A stretch of DNA of 64,000 bases from Massilia sp. Root351 (GTDB lineage Bacteria; Pseudomonadota; Gammaproteobacteria; Burkholderiales; Burkholderiaceae_D). The position numbers and the translations under genes were made by a program. The stretch is taken from positions 28,909-92,908 of the forward strand of contig NZ_LMDJ01000009.1 in assembly GCF_001425045.1 (NCBI RefSeq), given 5' to 3'. The notes under the pieces are model-generated. The model did not search any database. It was given only the letters and a program-made list of their open reading frames with translations, and had not been told where the DNA came from. This document shows positions 28,333-37,292 of this stretch, piece after piece; the first letter of the stretch is position 1; every line of letters starts with the position of its first letter.

Positions 28333-29241
28333 TCAGATGGATGGCGGCACGCCGCCCAGCTTGTCCGGATTGCGCACCACGTAGATGCCGGCGATGCTGC
28401 CGTCCACCACCAGGAAGGCCAGCGCCGATTCCAGCTTGCCGCCGATATAGCGCAGCATGCCCGGCTCGCCGTTCAGCATGGCCATGCGGTACGCCACCTG
28501 GCCCGGATGCTTGTCCAGCGTGCGGCAGAACAGCCGCGTTACGGCGCCGGTGCCGTGGATGATGCGCGGGAAGGACGGCACTTTGCCGCCGCCGTCGCTC
28601 ACCAGTTCCACGTTGGCCGCCAGCAGCGCCTGGATGGCCGCAGCCTGGCCGCTGCGCGCGGCGTCGAGGAATTTGGCCAGCAGGCTGCGGTGCGCTTCCT
28701 GGTCGACGCCGAAGCGCTTGCGGTCCTGCTGCACCCGCTCCTGCGCGCGGTGCACCATCTGGCGGCAGGTCGCTTCGCTCTTGCCCAGCAGTTCGGCCAC
28801 TTCGCGGTAGTCGTAGTCGAACACCTGGCGCAGCAGGAAGGCGGCGCGCTCGTCCGGCGAGAGGCGCTCCAGCACCCACAGGAAGGCCACGCCCAGCTCT
28901 CCGGCCATCTCAGCCTGGGTTTCCGGCGTGCGCTCATCCACTTCGACCAGCGGTTCCGGCAGCCACCAGCCGGCATAGGATTCGCGCTCGGCCTTGGCGG
29001 CGCGCAGGCGGTCGATCGACAGGCGGGTGACGATGGTGACTAGCCACGCTTCCGGCGACTGCAGGGCGTCGCGCGCGCTGCCGTCCCAGCGCAGCCAGGC
29101 ATCCTGTACCACGTCCTCGGCGTCGGCGCGCACGCCCAGCATGCGGTAGGCGATGGAGAACAGGCGCGGGCGCAGCCGCGAAAAGGCGAGCGCGGGATCG
29201 GCAACGGCGGCGTTGGCGGTATCGGTAGCGGCGGCAGGCAT
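28333..29241 (-). CDS. ECF41-type RNA polymerase sigma factor (SigJ-like)
   Basis: A 302-residue extracytoplasmic-function sigma factor. Regions 2 and 4 occupy about residues 15-185. A SnoaL-like C-terminal domain follows, which in the ECF41 group takes the place of an anti-sigma factor. All three ECF41 hallmarks are visible: WLPEPLVE in the linker, DGGGKV in the extension and NPDKL near the C-terminus. The start is the ATG at 29241 (MPAAATD); upstream codons are not family-like. Known ECF41 genes usually sit next to a carboxymuconolactone decarboxylase, oxidoreductase or epimerase gene; none is adjacent here. It points away from the LuxR gene across a 206-base divergent region. Confidence 0.93.
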   Translation of the reverse strand: MPAAATDTANAAVADPALAFSRLRPRLFSIAYRMLGVRADAEDVVQDAWLRWDGSARDALQSPEAWLVTIVTRLSIDRLRAAKAERESYAGWWLPEPLVEVDERTPETQAEMAGELGVAFLWVLERLSPDERAAFLLRQVFDYDYREVAELLGKSEATCRQMVHRAQERVQQDRKRFGVDQEAHRSLLAKFLDAARSGQAAAIQALLAANVELVSDGGGKVPSFPRIIHGTGAVTRLFCRTLDKHPGQVAYRMAMLNGEPGMLRYIGGKLESALAFLVVDGSIAGIYVVRNPDKLGGVPPSI

Positions 29242-29447
29242 GGCGGCGTGGATAGTGGAGCGGAAATGCGTAGTATGCACCAGGGCGCACTTATACGTTT
29301 GGCCGTGGCAATGCGCGCCGGACATCATAGATAAAAATACCAAATGTTACCGAATAAGTGGCAATTCCCGGTGCTGCGTCCTAAGCTGATAGTTGTATTG
29401 GACAGCGGTGGCGGACAGCGGCGTGCGGCAGCGGTGGCGGAGGCGTT

Positions 29448-30329
29448 ATGCAGGCGAGAGATCTGGCGTTGCAATACGATTTGATCGGGCGCCTGTACGA
29501 TGCCGCCCTGCATGAAGACCATTGGCCCGGCCTGTGTGCCGATCTTGCTGTCGCCTTCGGCGCCCACAACGCGGCGGCGCTGTTGCAGCCGGCCGGCGCC
29601 GGCACCGCACTGGCCGGTGCCGATGAGGGCTGGCTGAGCACTTTCCTCCCCCATCTGGAACGCGCGCTGCAAATGCGCAGCCGCCTGGCCCATAACGACC
29701 TGGCGGAGCATTGCAGCGTGGCCGCGCTGGACGCGCTGGCCACGGCGGTGGTGCTGCTCGACGCCGGGCTCACGGTGCTGTACGCGAACGGCGCGGCCGG
29801 CAGGGTGTTTGGCGCCGAATCGCCGCTGCAGTTGCGCGGCGCGCGCCTGGCGCAGACTGCCTCGCGCGGCGCGCAAACGCTGGCCCACATGGTGCGGCGC
29901 GCGGTGCGCTGCCTGGAACCCGGCGCGCTGGGCGGGCCGGCGCAGGCGCCGCAGTCGCTCTGCCTGCCGCGCGGCGGCCATTTGCCGCTGACCTTGTCGG
30001 TGGCGCCCTTCATGCTGGCCGGCGGCCGCACGGGTGGCGGCAGGCCCTGCGCCATCGTCATGGCGCGCGACCCGGAAACCGTGACCGCGTCTGCCGAGGT
30101 GCTGCAGCAGCTGTTCGAGCTCACGCCGGCGGAGGCTGCGGTGAGCCGGGCGCTGGCGGCGGGGGCCTCGCTGGAAGACATCGCGACGGCCACCGGCGTC
30201 ACCGTCAACACTGTCAAGACCCACCTGCACCGCGTGTACGGCAAGACCTCGACGCGCCGGCAAGGCGAACTGATCGCCCTGATCCATGGTTCCACTGCCA
30301 CCTTGCTGCCGCCTCATCCAGTTGGATGA
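29448..30329 (+). CDS. LuxR-family transcriptional regulator
   Basis: A 293-residue regulator with a C-terminal LuxR helix-turn-helix (about residues 220-280: LTPAEAAVSRALAAG and VTVNTVKTHLHRVYGKT). The middle (about 95-190) looks PAS-like (ATAVVLLDAGLTVLYANGAA), while the N-terminus is helical and unassigned. There is no receiver domain or autoinducer-binding domain, so the signal is unknown. The ATG at 29448 has GGAGG 5 bases upstream. It is transcribed away from the ECF41 gene, and the small secreted protein gene follows about 100 bases downstream. Either neighbour is a possible target. Confidence 0.85.
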   Translation: MQARDLALQYDLIGRLYDAALHEDHWPGLCADLAVAFGAHNAAALLQPAGAGTALAGADEGWLSTFLPHLERALQMRSRLAHNDLAEHCSVAALDALATAVVLLDAGLTVLYANGAAGRVFGAESPLQLRGARLAQTASRGAQTLAHMVRRAVRCLEPGALGGPAQAPQSLCLPRGGHLPLTLSVAPFMLAGGRTGGGRPCAIVMARDPETVTASAEVLQQLFELTPAEAAVSRALAAGASLEDIATATGVTVNTVKTHLHRVYGKTSTRRQGELIALIHGSTATLLPPHPVG

Positions 30330-30433
30330 CGCCAGCGGCAGCGCGCCTGCCTACAATGAACCGGACCTGCTGCACAAGGCAGGCGGGGATTTAGTCCGGA
30401 TGGTGGTCCAGCAAAACAGGGATGGTACTTATC

Positions 30434-30874
30434 ATGAAAAAACTAATACTGGCTGCATTATTGGGAGCGGTGTCCATGGGTGCGGGGTGGCTGCCCGCAA
30501 GTGCTCAGACCGCACAGCAGGAGGAAACGGTAACCATTCCGGCCCCTCAGCTGAGGATAGACGCGCCGACGCGCCGGCACTACATGGATGAGGCGGATTT
30601 CGGCGCCTTCAAGGGCGGCTATGAGCTGTCGAACGGGCAGGTGCTGGTGCTCAAGCGGGTCGGCACGCGCATGTACGCCGAAGTGGGCGAGATGGGGCTG
30701 CACCAGATTGTGGCGGTGTCGCCCAACACCTTCGTGGCGCTGGACCAGAAGCTGAAGGTGCGCATCGATATTGACCGGCGCGGCGACGTTGGCGGCGAAC
30801 TGCTGATGGTGGTACCCGGCAGCAGCGTGGCCGGCGGCGCTCCGGAGCAGCTGCTGCGGGTCGCTTTCCGGTAG
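30434..30874 (+). CDS. Small secreted protein, paralogue of the gene at 44322
   Basis: A 146-residue protein of unknown function with a Sec signal peptide ending at ASA-QT (about residue 25). The mature part is beta-rich. Its core GAFKGGYELSNGQVLVL recurs as GAFRGSYSLSNGQVLHL in the protein encoded at 44322-44759, and the parts around it (YAEV/YAEI, FVALDQ/FVAQDR, GGELLM/GGEVLM) align in order, so the two are paralogues. There are no cysteines in the mature part and no catalytic motif. I start at MKKLIL; an ATG-like codon four codons earlier is also in frame. It is probably periplasmic. Confidence 0.7.
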   Translation: MKKLILAALLGAVSMGAGWLPASAQTAQQEETVTIPAPQLRIDAPTRRHYMDEADFGAFKGGYELSNGQVLVLKRVGTRMYAEVGEMGLHQIVAVSPNTFVALDQKLKVRIDIDRRGDVGGELLMVVPGSSVAGGAPEQLLRVAFR

Positions 30875-30892
30875 CTGGCCGGGCTTGGGCGC

Positions 30893-31777
30893 TTACAGCT
30901 GCTGCTGTGCGTCGAAGGTGTTGCAGCGCGCGGTGTCGCCGCTTTCGATGCCGCGCTTGAACCAGCGCACGCGCTGCTCCGAGCTGCCGTGCGTAAACGA
31001 ATCCGGCACCACGTGGCCCTGGGACTGGCGTTGCAGCGCGTCGTCGCCGATGGCGGTGGCGGCGTTGAGCGCCGTTTCCACATCGCCCTGTTCCAGGATG
31101 CTGCGCGCGCGGTTGGCGTGGTAGGCCCACACGCCGGCGAAGCAGTCGGCCTGCAATTCCAGCCGCACCGACAAGGCGTTGCCCTGGCGTTCGGACGCCC
31201 GGCGGCGCTGCTGGTCCACCTTGTCCGAGATCCCGCTCAGGTGTTGCACGTGGTGGCCCACTTCGTGCGCGATCACGTAGGCCTGCGCGAACTCGCCGTT
31301 GACCTTGAAGCGTTCCTGCATCAGCTGGTAGAAGCTGAGGTCGATGTAGATTTTCTGGTCGCCGGGGCAGTAGAAGGGGCCGACGGCGGACTGCCCGGTG
31401 CCGCAGGCGGTTTCGGTGCTGCCGGTAAATAGCCTGAGCTTGGGCTTGACGTAGGTGCCGCCCTTGGCGCGGAACAGTTCGGTCCACACGTCCTCGGTGT
31501 CGGCCAGCACCACGGAAACGAATTTACCCTGCCGGTCGGACGGCGGCGCCGCCGGTTCCGTGCCTTGCTGCTGCACCTGGACCGGCGCGCCGCCGCCACC
31601 GCTGAGCAGGTTCAGCATGGTCAGCGGATTGACCCCGAACACCCAGGAACCGATCAGCGCCAGCACCACGGTGCCGATGCCGATCGAGCGCCCGCCCAGG
31701 CCGAAGCCGCCGCCGCCGCCGCCCGAGCCGCGGTGGTCCTCTACGTTGTCGCTTTCGCGGTTACCTTCCCATTTCAT
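30893..31777 (-). CDS. ypfJ: Neutral zinc metallopeptidase, YpfJ family
   Basis: A 294-residue membrane-anchored protein of the putative zinc metallopeptidase family PF04228. A Gly-rich N-terminal tail precedes one membrane helix (about residues 30-48). The zinc-binding HEVGH motif is at 171-175, with the downstream acidic partner in ELQADCFAGVWA. The catalytic part is predicted to face the periplasm. Substrates of the family are unknown. The ATG at 31777 has AGGAG upstream. Its 3' end converges on the small secreted protein gene, 18 bases apart, without a clear terminator. Confidence 0.88.
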   Translation of the reverse strand: MKWEGNRESDNVEDHRGSGGGGGGFGLGGRSIGIGTVVLALIGSWVFGVNPLTMLNLLSGGGGAPVQVQQQGTEPAAPPSDRQGKFVSVVLADTEDVWTELFRAKGGTYVKPKLRLFTGSTETACGTGQSAVGPFYCPGDQKIYIDLSFYQLMQERFKVNGEFAQAYVIAHEVGHHVQHLSGISDKVDQQRRRASERQGNALSVRLELQADCFAGVWAYHANRARSILEQGDVETALNAATAIGDDALQRQSQGHVVPDSFTHGSSEQRVRWFKRGIESGDTARCNTFDAQQQL

Positions 31778-31816
31778 GGCGAGCTCCTGTCTTGCAGTCT
31801 TATTTATATGCAGCCA

Positions 31817-32734
31817 CTATACGCTTACTATCCGGTTGCGGCCGCCGCGCTTGGCCCGGTACAGTGCGTCGTCCGCACGTTTGAGCACGTCCTCGGCGTG
31901 GGTGTCGCCGGCTGCAAATTCGCTCAGGCCGCCGCTGATGGTGCCGCCGCCGCCCACCGCGCCCAGGCGCAGCAGGGCTTCCGCCACGCGCAGGCGCAGG
32001 CGTTCTGCGATGGGAGCGGCCTGCGCGCGGCCGGTGTGCGGCATCAGCACCACGAACTCGTCGCCGCCCAGGCGGGCGGGAAAGTCGGTGCTGCGCAGCT
32101 CGTCGCGGCAGACGTCGGCGGCGGCGCGGATGGCCCTGTCGCCGAACAGGTGGCCGAACTGGTCGTTGATGTTCTTAAAATGGTCGATATCGAAGATCAG
32201 CAGGGCGGTCGGCGTGCGGTAGCGCAGGAACACTTGATAATGTTCGGCCAGCGCGCCCATCAGCTTGCGCCGGTTGTTCAGGCCGGACAGCTCGTCGCTT
32301 TCGCTGTGCAGGCGCAGCTGCGCTTCGAGCTGGTGGCGCGCCGTGATATTGCTGGCCACCCACAGCACCGCGTCTTCGCCGTCGACCTGGAACTCCAGCG
32401 CCTGCACCCGGCCTTCGAACCAGCTGGCCTTGAGCGGCGGCTTGCCGGCCATGTCGAGAATGTCTTCGCTGACCAGGCCGTACTCCACCACGTGCAGGCT
32501 GCGCGTGGCCAGCGCTTTGTGGATCTCGGCCAGGAACCACTCGGCCTTGGACGGCACCAGCAGCTCGGCCATGGTTTTTCCCGCCAGGAAGCCGATCTCA
32601 TTGTAATAGCGCACGTCGGCGCCGCCGAAGGCGGCCGCATAGCGGCCGCTGCGGGTGAGGAGAAAGGCCGGGTCGGGCAGGGCTTTGAGGACGGACGCGA
32701 TCTGTTCGCCCGACAGTGCGGTCATGTACGGCAT
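31817..32734 (-). CDS. PAS-GGDEF diguanylate cyclase
   Basis: A 305-residue soluble diguanylate cyclase. A PAS-like domain (about residues 8-130) is followed by a GGDEF domain. The active site is GGDEF at 223-227 and the product-inhibition I-site RSTD sits exactly 5 residues upstream, so catalysis and feedback both look intact. With no membrane helix it should read a cytosolic cue through the PAS domain. The ATG at 32734 (MPYMTAL) is used. The in-frame upstream extension lacks a ribosome-binding site, and an ATG three codons in is also possible. Divergent from the PEP-CTERM gene. Confidence 0.9.
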   Translation of the reverse strand: MPYMTALSGEQIASVLKALPDPAFLLTRSGRYAAAFGGADVRYYNEIGFLAGKTMAELLVPSKAEWFLAEIHKALATRSLHVVEYGLVSEDILDMAGKPPLKASWFEGRVQALEFQVDGEDAVLWVASNITARHQLEAQLRLHSESDELSGLNNRRKLMGALAEHYQVFLRYRTPTALLIFDIDHFKNINDQFGHLFGDRAIRAAADVCRDELRSTDFPARLGGDEFVVLMPHTGRAQAAPIAERLRLRVAEALLRLGAVGGGGTISGGLSEFAAGDTHAEDVLKRADDALYRAKRGGRNRIVSV

Positions 32735-32867
32735 GGAAATCCGGAGGGTAAGGTCAATTTTGTGCAGCGCCGCAACGGTAGCAGAGCCGTGGCTGTTAGG
32801 CAAGCTGGCGCCGGGCCCGCTGCAGTCCGCTTACCATGGCGTTCACCCTAACCTGCGGAGGCTGGCC

Positions 32868-33419
32868 ATGTGGACTTCATTGAAACGCGTGCTGTGTGTA
32901 CTCTTGCTGGCCGGCGGCGCCGGCGCTGCTCCCGGCGCACTCGCCGGCACCCTGGGCGACCGCGTGTCGCTGCAGTATTTCTATCCCGACCTGCAGACGC
33001 CCACGCGCAGTTTTGCCGCCCAGCTGGTCGACGGCGACGGCGCGCTGTTCCACAATGTCGCCGGGGTGTTCGACCTGACCGTGACCGATACCCAGGTAAT
33101 CGCCAGCAATTTCAACACCGAGGCCTACTGGCTGGGCGGCGCCTTCAACGGCTTCGTGCTGACCAATCTGGACCACAGCTGGCAGCCCTTCGCCGCGCTG
33201 GGGCGGCAGACCAACCTGGCCGGCTTCACGCCGGCCAATGTCACCGTCAGCGGCAACGCCGCCTATGTCAACTGGCAGGGCTTGTCCTTTGACCAGGATA
33301 CGCAGGTGGTGCTCTACCTGAGCGCCGTACCGGAGCCGGCCGCCTACGCCATGTTGCTGGCGGGTGGCGCAGTGCTGCTGGCGCGGCGCCGGCCACGGTG
33401 CTTGCTTGGCCATCGATAG
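32868..33419 (+). CDS. PEP-CTERM sorting-domain protein
   Basis: A 183-residue exported protein. A signal peptide (about residues 1-27) leads into a beta-rich body of unknown function. The C-terminus carries the tripartite sorting signal: VPEPAAYAMLLAGGAVLLAR, that is PEP motif, hydrophobic helix and Arg cluster. Such proteins are processed by an exosortase and go to the cell surface or exopolysaccharide matrix. No exosortase is encoded here, so one must exist elsewhere. The ATG at 32868 has GGAGG 6 bases upstream, which fixes the start. Confidence 0.85.
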   Translation: MWTSLKRVLCVLLLAGGAGAAPGALAGTLGDRVSLQYFYPDLQTPTRSFAAQLVDGDGALFHNVAGVFDLTVTDTQVIASNFNTEAYWLGGAFNGFVLTNLDHSWQPFAALGRQTNLAGFTPANVTVSGNAAYVNWQGLSFDQDTQVVLYLSAVPEPAAYAMLLAGGAVLLARRRPRCLLGHR

Positions 33420-33612
33420 CACTCCGGCAACAAGCATGTTTCCACTGCAATAGGATGACCATATTGCTTAACATTGACGCCTTTTGCAGGAGTGCACACT
33501 CACATACAAAATCCGCGCTTTCCTGATGTTTTATTGCCGTGGGGATACTTTTTCTTGGTATGTTATTGGCTGTAAGCCTTAACCAACAGCATAGACCGCC
33601 AAGGGAGCCCAC

Positions 33613-35661
33613 ATGCCGAACCGAATTTCCAAGAAGATTGCCGCCGCTGCGCTGGCGGCACTGGCGTTAGGGACGATGGCGCTGCCGGAAAGCGCGCTGG
33701 CGCAAACCGCCGCCAAGCGCTCCAGCCAGGCGCAGCCGGCCAAGCCGGCGATGCCGCAGCTGAATTTGCCTGACCACAGCAACGGCGAGCGGGCCATCAG
33801 CCACCTGGGCGCCAGTCTGCCGGGCGTGGCCGCGCACTACGGCAAGTCGGCCGACGCGCTGCGGGCGCAATTCCGCAACGACCGTTCCGCCTGGCTCGAC
33901 AAGGCCGGGCGCATGTACTTCGTCGAGCTGGGCCTGACCGCATCGCCGTCCGACGTGGCGCAAAGCGGCGCCATCTATCCGGCCGACCAGACCTTCCTGC
34001 TGCACTCCCGCAAAAGCTCCAAGCGCAAGATCTACCTCGACTTCAACGGCCACACCACCACCGGCACCGCGTGGAACACCAGCTACGGCCTGAGCACCAT
34101 CGTCAGTCCCGCCTTCGACCTGGATGGACTGCCCGGCACCTTCAGCAGCACCGAACTGGCCATGATCCAGAATATCTGGCGCCGCGTGGCCGAGGATTAC
34201 GCGGCCTTCGACGTCGACGTCACCACCGAGGAGCCGCCGGCCGACCAGATGTCGCGTACTTCCCTGTCGGACGACACTTATGGCACGCGCGCGCTGATCA
34301 CCAAGAACTTCACCGCCGGCACCGTCAAGGGCGACTGCGGCTGCGGCGGTTTTGCCTACGTGGGCGTGTTCGACGCCACCAGCGAAGCGAACAAGCCGGC
34401 CTTCATCTTCCAGGACAAGCTGGGCAACGGCGAGAAAAGCATCGCCGAAGCCACTTCGCATGAAGTGGGCCACAACCTGGGCCTGTCGCACGACGGCACC
34501 AGCTCGGTCGGCTACTACTCTGGCCATGGCAGCGGCGCCACCGGCTGGGCGCCCATCATGGGCGTGGGCTACAACAAGGAACTGGTCCAGTTCAGCAAGG
34601 GCGAGTACCTGAACGCCAATAACAGCGAAGACGACTACCTGGTGATGCAGAACAACGGCGTGATGTTTGCCGCCGACGATTTCGGCAACGGCATCGCCAC
34701 CGCCGCCACCTTGTCGCCCACCGCCGTCAGCGGCATGAACACCTACGACATCATGGGCGTGATGGAAACGCCGTCCGACGTCGACGTGTTCCGCTTTAAC
34801 GCGGGCGCCGGCGTGGTCACCATCAACGCCAAGCCGTTCGAGCGCGGTCCCAACCTGGACATCCTGGTCCAGCTGCGCGACGCGTCAGGCAACCTGCTGG
34901 CCGAGGCCAATCCGGCCGACGCGCTGACCGCCTCGCTGTCGTTCAACCTGCCGGCCGCCGGTACGTATTATGTGAGCGTGGAGGGCATGGGCCTGGGCGA
35001 TGCGCTGGGCACCGGCTACAGCGCCTACGGCAGCGTGGGCCGCTACGCGGTGGCCATGTCGGCGCCGCTGGCGGCAGCAGGCGCTCCGGTGGCCGTCATC
35101 GGCGCCAGCGCCACCAACGGCCCGGCGCCGCTGAACGTGTCCTTCTCCGGGGCCTCGTCCACCGGTTCGGGCAGCAGCATCGTCAGCTATGAATGGAACT
35201 TCGGCGACGGCACCCCGCTGGCCGCCGGCGTCGCCGCCAGTCACGTGTACACCGCCGGCGGCAGCTACACCGCCTCCCTGAAAGTCACCAACAGCGCCGG
35301 TTTCAGCGGCACCAGCGCGGTGGTGATCACCGCCACCACGGCGCAGCCGAAGGTCTACGCCGGCGGTATCACGATGGCGCTGGTGGCGCCGAACCGCCAG
35401 CAGGCCTACGCGCAGGCCAAAGTCACCGTCAAGGATGCGAGCGGCAATCTGATCCCGAATGCCACCGTATCGGGCAGCTGGAGCGGCATCGTCAGCGGCG
35501 CGGCATCGGCTGTGACCAACGCCAGCGGCGTGGCGACCATCAACTCGGTGTCCAGCAAGAAGACCGGTACCTTCAAGTTCACGCTCAACGGCATAACCGC
35601 CGCCGGTTACACCTATGACGCCAGCCTGAACGCCATGAGCAGCAATTCCATTTCGCGCTAA
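33613..35661 (+). CDS. Secreted zinc metalloprotease with PPC and PKD domains
   Basis: A 682-residue exported protease of the metzincin type. After a signal peptide (about residues 1-31) and a probable propeptide (to about 130) comes the catalytic domain. It has the zinc motif HEVGHNLGLSHD at 283-294 and the Met-turn PIMGVGY about 25 residues on. Next are a bacterial pre-peptidase C-terminal-like domain (about 385-475), a PKD domain (about 492-575, WNFGDG at 527-532) and a last Ig-like module (about 585-675). It probably digests extracellular protein, with the C-terminal modules holding substrate. AAGGGAG precedes the ATG. It stands alone, and its 3' end converges on the CadC-like gene. Confidence 0.9.
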   Translation: MPNRISKKIAAAALAALALGTMALPESALAQTAAKRSSQAQPAKPAMPQLNLPDHSNGERAISHLGASLPGVAAHYGKSADALRAQFRNDRSAWLDKAGRMYFVELGLTASPSDVAQSGAIYPADQTFLLHSRKSSKRKIYLDFNGHTTTGTAWNTSYGLSTIVSPAFDLDGLPGTFSSTELAMIQNIWRRVAEDYAAFDVDVTTEEPPADQMSRTSLSDDTYGTRALITKNFTAGTVKGDCGCGGFAYVGVFDATSEANKPAFIFQDKLGNGEKSIAEATSHEVGHNLGLSHDGTSSVGYYSGHGSGATGWAPIMGVGYNKELVQFSKGEYLNANNSEDDYLVMQNNGVMFAADDFGNGIATAATLSPTAVSGMNTYDIMGVMETPSDVDVFRFNAGAGVVTINAKPFERGPNLDILVQLRDASGNLLAEANPADALTASLSFNLPAAGTYYVSVEGMGLGDALGTGYSAYGSVGRYAVAMSAPLAAAGAPVAVIGASATNGPAPLNVSFSGASSTGSGSSIVSYEWNFGDGTPLAAGVAASHVYTAGGSYTASLKVTNSAGFSGTSAVVITATTAQPKVYAGGITMALVAPNRQQAYAQAKVTVKDASGNLIPNATVSGSWSGIVSGAASAVTNASGVATINSVSSKKTGTFKFTLNGITAAGYTYDASLNAMSSNSISR

Positions 35662-35677
35662 GCCGGCAAGGCTTGCA

Positions 35678-36610
35678 TCAGGAGGACGGCGCCGCTTCGG
35701 GCGCCGTTCCTTTTTCTATCGCCGCTTTCAGCGCCTTCGCCACTGCGCCGGCAATATCGTCCTGCACCATCAGCAAATCATCGACCGGCCTGTCGTAGGT
35801 GTCCGACCAGATAATGAAGCCGTTGTCGGCTTTCATTAACCGCGCCGCAACCCGCAGCATATTGCCGGATTTGCGCACGCTGCCGTCCAATATATAGTTG
35901 ACGCCCAATTCTTTCCCTATCTCGGCCAGTGCTTTTTGCTTGCCCTTGTAATAAAACGAGGAAGTTGGCGCCGGCACTTTGACGCCCGGGATTTTACTGA
36001 ACCGGTTTATAAGCTCTTCGGTCATGCCGTCGGCAAATATCTCGTGTCCCATGCCTTCCGTTAAATCCGCAAACGGCAGCACCGCGATGGAATTCCGATA
36101 TTGCGGCAGCGGGAAGGCGCTGGCAGCCGCAGGCTGCTTGGTCGCTTGCGTGCCGGACATCCAGAATGCCATGCCGGCGCTCGCCGCCACGCCCGCGGCC
36201 AGCAACAGGGCGCGGCGCCGGTTTGGCGCGACGGGAGGCGGGACAGCGACGGCCGCCGGCATGGCCGGGATGGCCGGCTCGTCCCATGGCCCGACGGGCG
36301 CCACCATCCGATACCCTTGGCGCGGCACGGTGGCGATGTAACTGGCCTGCCTGGGATCGTCGCCGAGCAGGCGGCGCAGCGACGCGATCGCCTGGTACAC
36401 CGAATCCGGCGTGACCACCACGCCCTGCCAGACGTGGCCCAGCAGTTCTTCGGCGCTGACGATCTCTCCCGCGCGCGCGGTCAGGCAGAGCAGCAGGCGC
36501 AGCGTGCGCGGCTCCAGCCGCACGGTTTCGCCGGCGCGCGTCATTTCGCCCAGCGCTGTGTCGACGCACCAGGCGCCAACGCGCAGCTTCGTCGTCGTCA
36601 AGTTCTCCAT
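35678..36610 (-). CDS. CadC-like membrane-bound winged-helix regulator with TolB-like sensor
   Basis: A 310-residue one-component regulator. The N-terminal OmpR-type winged helix (about residues 8-103, ending ATVPRQGYRMVAP) is cytosolic. A single membrane helix (about 130-150) and a periplasmic domain of the TolB N-terminal/FlgO type (about 172-300: SIAVLPFADLTEGMG, LGVNYILDGSVRKSG) follow. This is the ToxR/CadC layout, in which a periplasmic cue acts on DNA through the membrane. It is divergent from the DUF1566-YceI pair. The five TTCAG repeats in between are the likely binding site. Confidence 0.88.
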   Translation of the reverse strand: MENLTTTKLRVGAWCVDTALGEMTRAGETVRLEPRTLRLLLCLTARAGEIVSAEELLGHVWQGVVVTPDSVYQAIASLRRLLGDDPRQASYIATVPRQGYRMVAPVGPWDEPAIPAMPAAVAVPPPVAPNRRRALLLAAGVAASAGMAFWMSGTQATKQPAAASAFPLPQYRNSIAVLPFADLTEGMGHEIFADGMTEELINRFSKIPGVKVPAPTSSFYYKGKQKALAEIGKELGVNYILDGSVRKSGNMLRVAARLMKADNGFIIWSDTYDRPVDDLLMVQDDIAGAVAKALKAAIEKGTAPEAAPSS

Positions 36611-36684
36611 GGGTCACCGTGCTTTTCTTGTAATTTTGATAGTGCGCAATTATAGCCCGGCCAAGGCGGTGCTCCGGCCAAGGT

Positions 36685-36732
36685 TTCAGGCAATGTTCAG
36701 GCGAATTCAGCCGAAATTCAGACCAAATTCAG
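36685..36732 (+). promoter_or_regulatory. Five-fold TTCAG direct-repeat array
   Basis: TTCAG occurs at 36685, 36696, 36706, 36717 and 36728, a spacing of 11, 10, 11 and 11 bases, or one helical turn each. Such phased direct repeats are typical binding sites of OmpR-type winged-helix proteins; the CreB box TTCAC-N6-TTCAC is an analogue. The last repeat lies about 21 bases before a possible -10 CATAGT (36754-36759) of the DUF1566 gene, as expected for an activator touching the polymerase. Confidence 0.75.
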
Positions 36733-36788
36733 GACTTTCCCGGCCCGCATCCGCATAGTGCAGGCTCATTTACCAATGGAGGCTGAGT

Positions 36789-37292
36789 ATGCTTGTCTAT
36801 AAATTCCCGTACTGGATCTGCAGTTTGGGCCTGGTTTTCACATGCGCGGCGAACGGCAGCCAGGCGGCAGGCGCGGCCGGCTGGACCGATGCCGGCAACG
36901 CCGTGCTGGTGCAGGAAGGCGCCCGGCTTGGCTGGACGCAAAGCGACAATGGGCAAGAGTTGAACTGGGACGAGGCAAAGGCGCATTGCGCGGAACTGGG
37001 CGCCGGCTGGCGCCTGCCCAAAGTGGACGAACTGGCCGCTATCGTGGACAAGGCGCGGACGGACGGCGACAGTGCCGCGTGCGGCAACGCGCGGTGCAAA
37101 GTTCCGCCGTTGTTCAGGCTGAGCGGCAGCTGGCACTGGAGCGGCAGCGACCTGAAAAAGGACGGGGCCGAACCTTCGCCGCTACTGGCCTGGGGCGTCC
37201 AGCTGGTTAACGGCAGCAAGAACCAGACGTTCAAATTCATGCCGCACGGCGCCCGCGCCTTATGCGTCCGACTCATCGGGAGCGTCAAATGA
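36789..37292 (+). CDS. DUF1566 (Lcl C-terminal-like) exported protein
   Basis: A 167-residue exported protein with a signal peptide (about residues 1-26). The mature part matches the DUF1566 fold: ELNWDEAKAHCAELGAGWRLPKVDEL near the start of the domain and a C-terminal segment ending ALCVRLI, with the Cys residues usual for the family. That split into pieces below 20 residues is WDEAKAHCAELG and GWRLPKVDEL. The function is unknown; some family members are adhesive. GGAGG precedes the ATG. Its stop overlaps the start of the YceI gene (ATGA), so the two are co-translated. Likely regulated through the TTCAG array. Confidence 0.8.
   Translation: MLVYKFPYWICSLGLVFTCAANGSQAAGAAGWTDAGNAVLVQEGARLGWTQSDNGQELNWDEAKAHCAELGAGWRLPKVDELAAIVDKARTDGDSAACGNARCKVPPLFRLSGSWHWSGSDLKKDGAEPSPLLAWGVQLVNGSKNQTFKFMPHGARALCVRLIGSVK

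Noticed and set aside
29242..29447. ECF41 autoregulatory promoter (TGTCACA...CGTC)
   Set aside because: I searched the divergent region by eye on both strands and found no convincing match.
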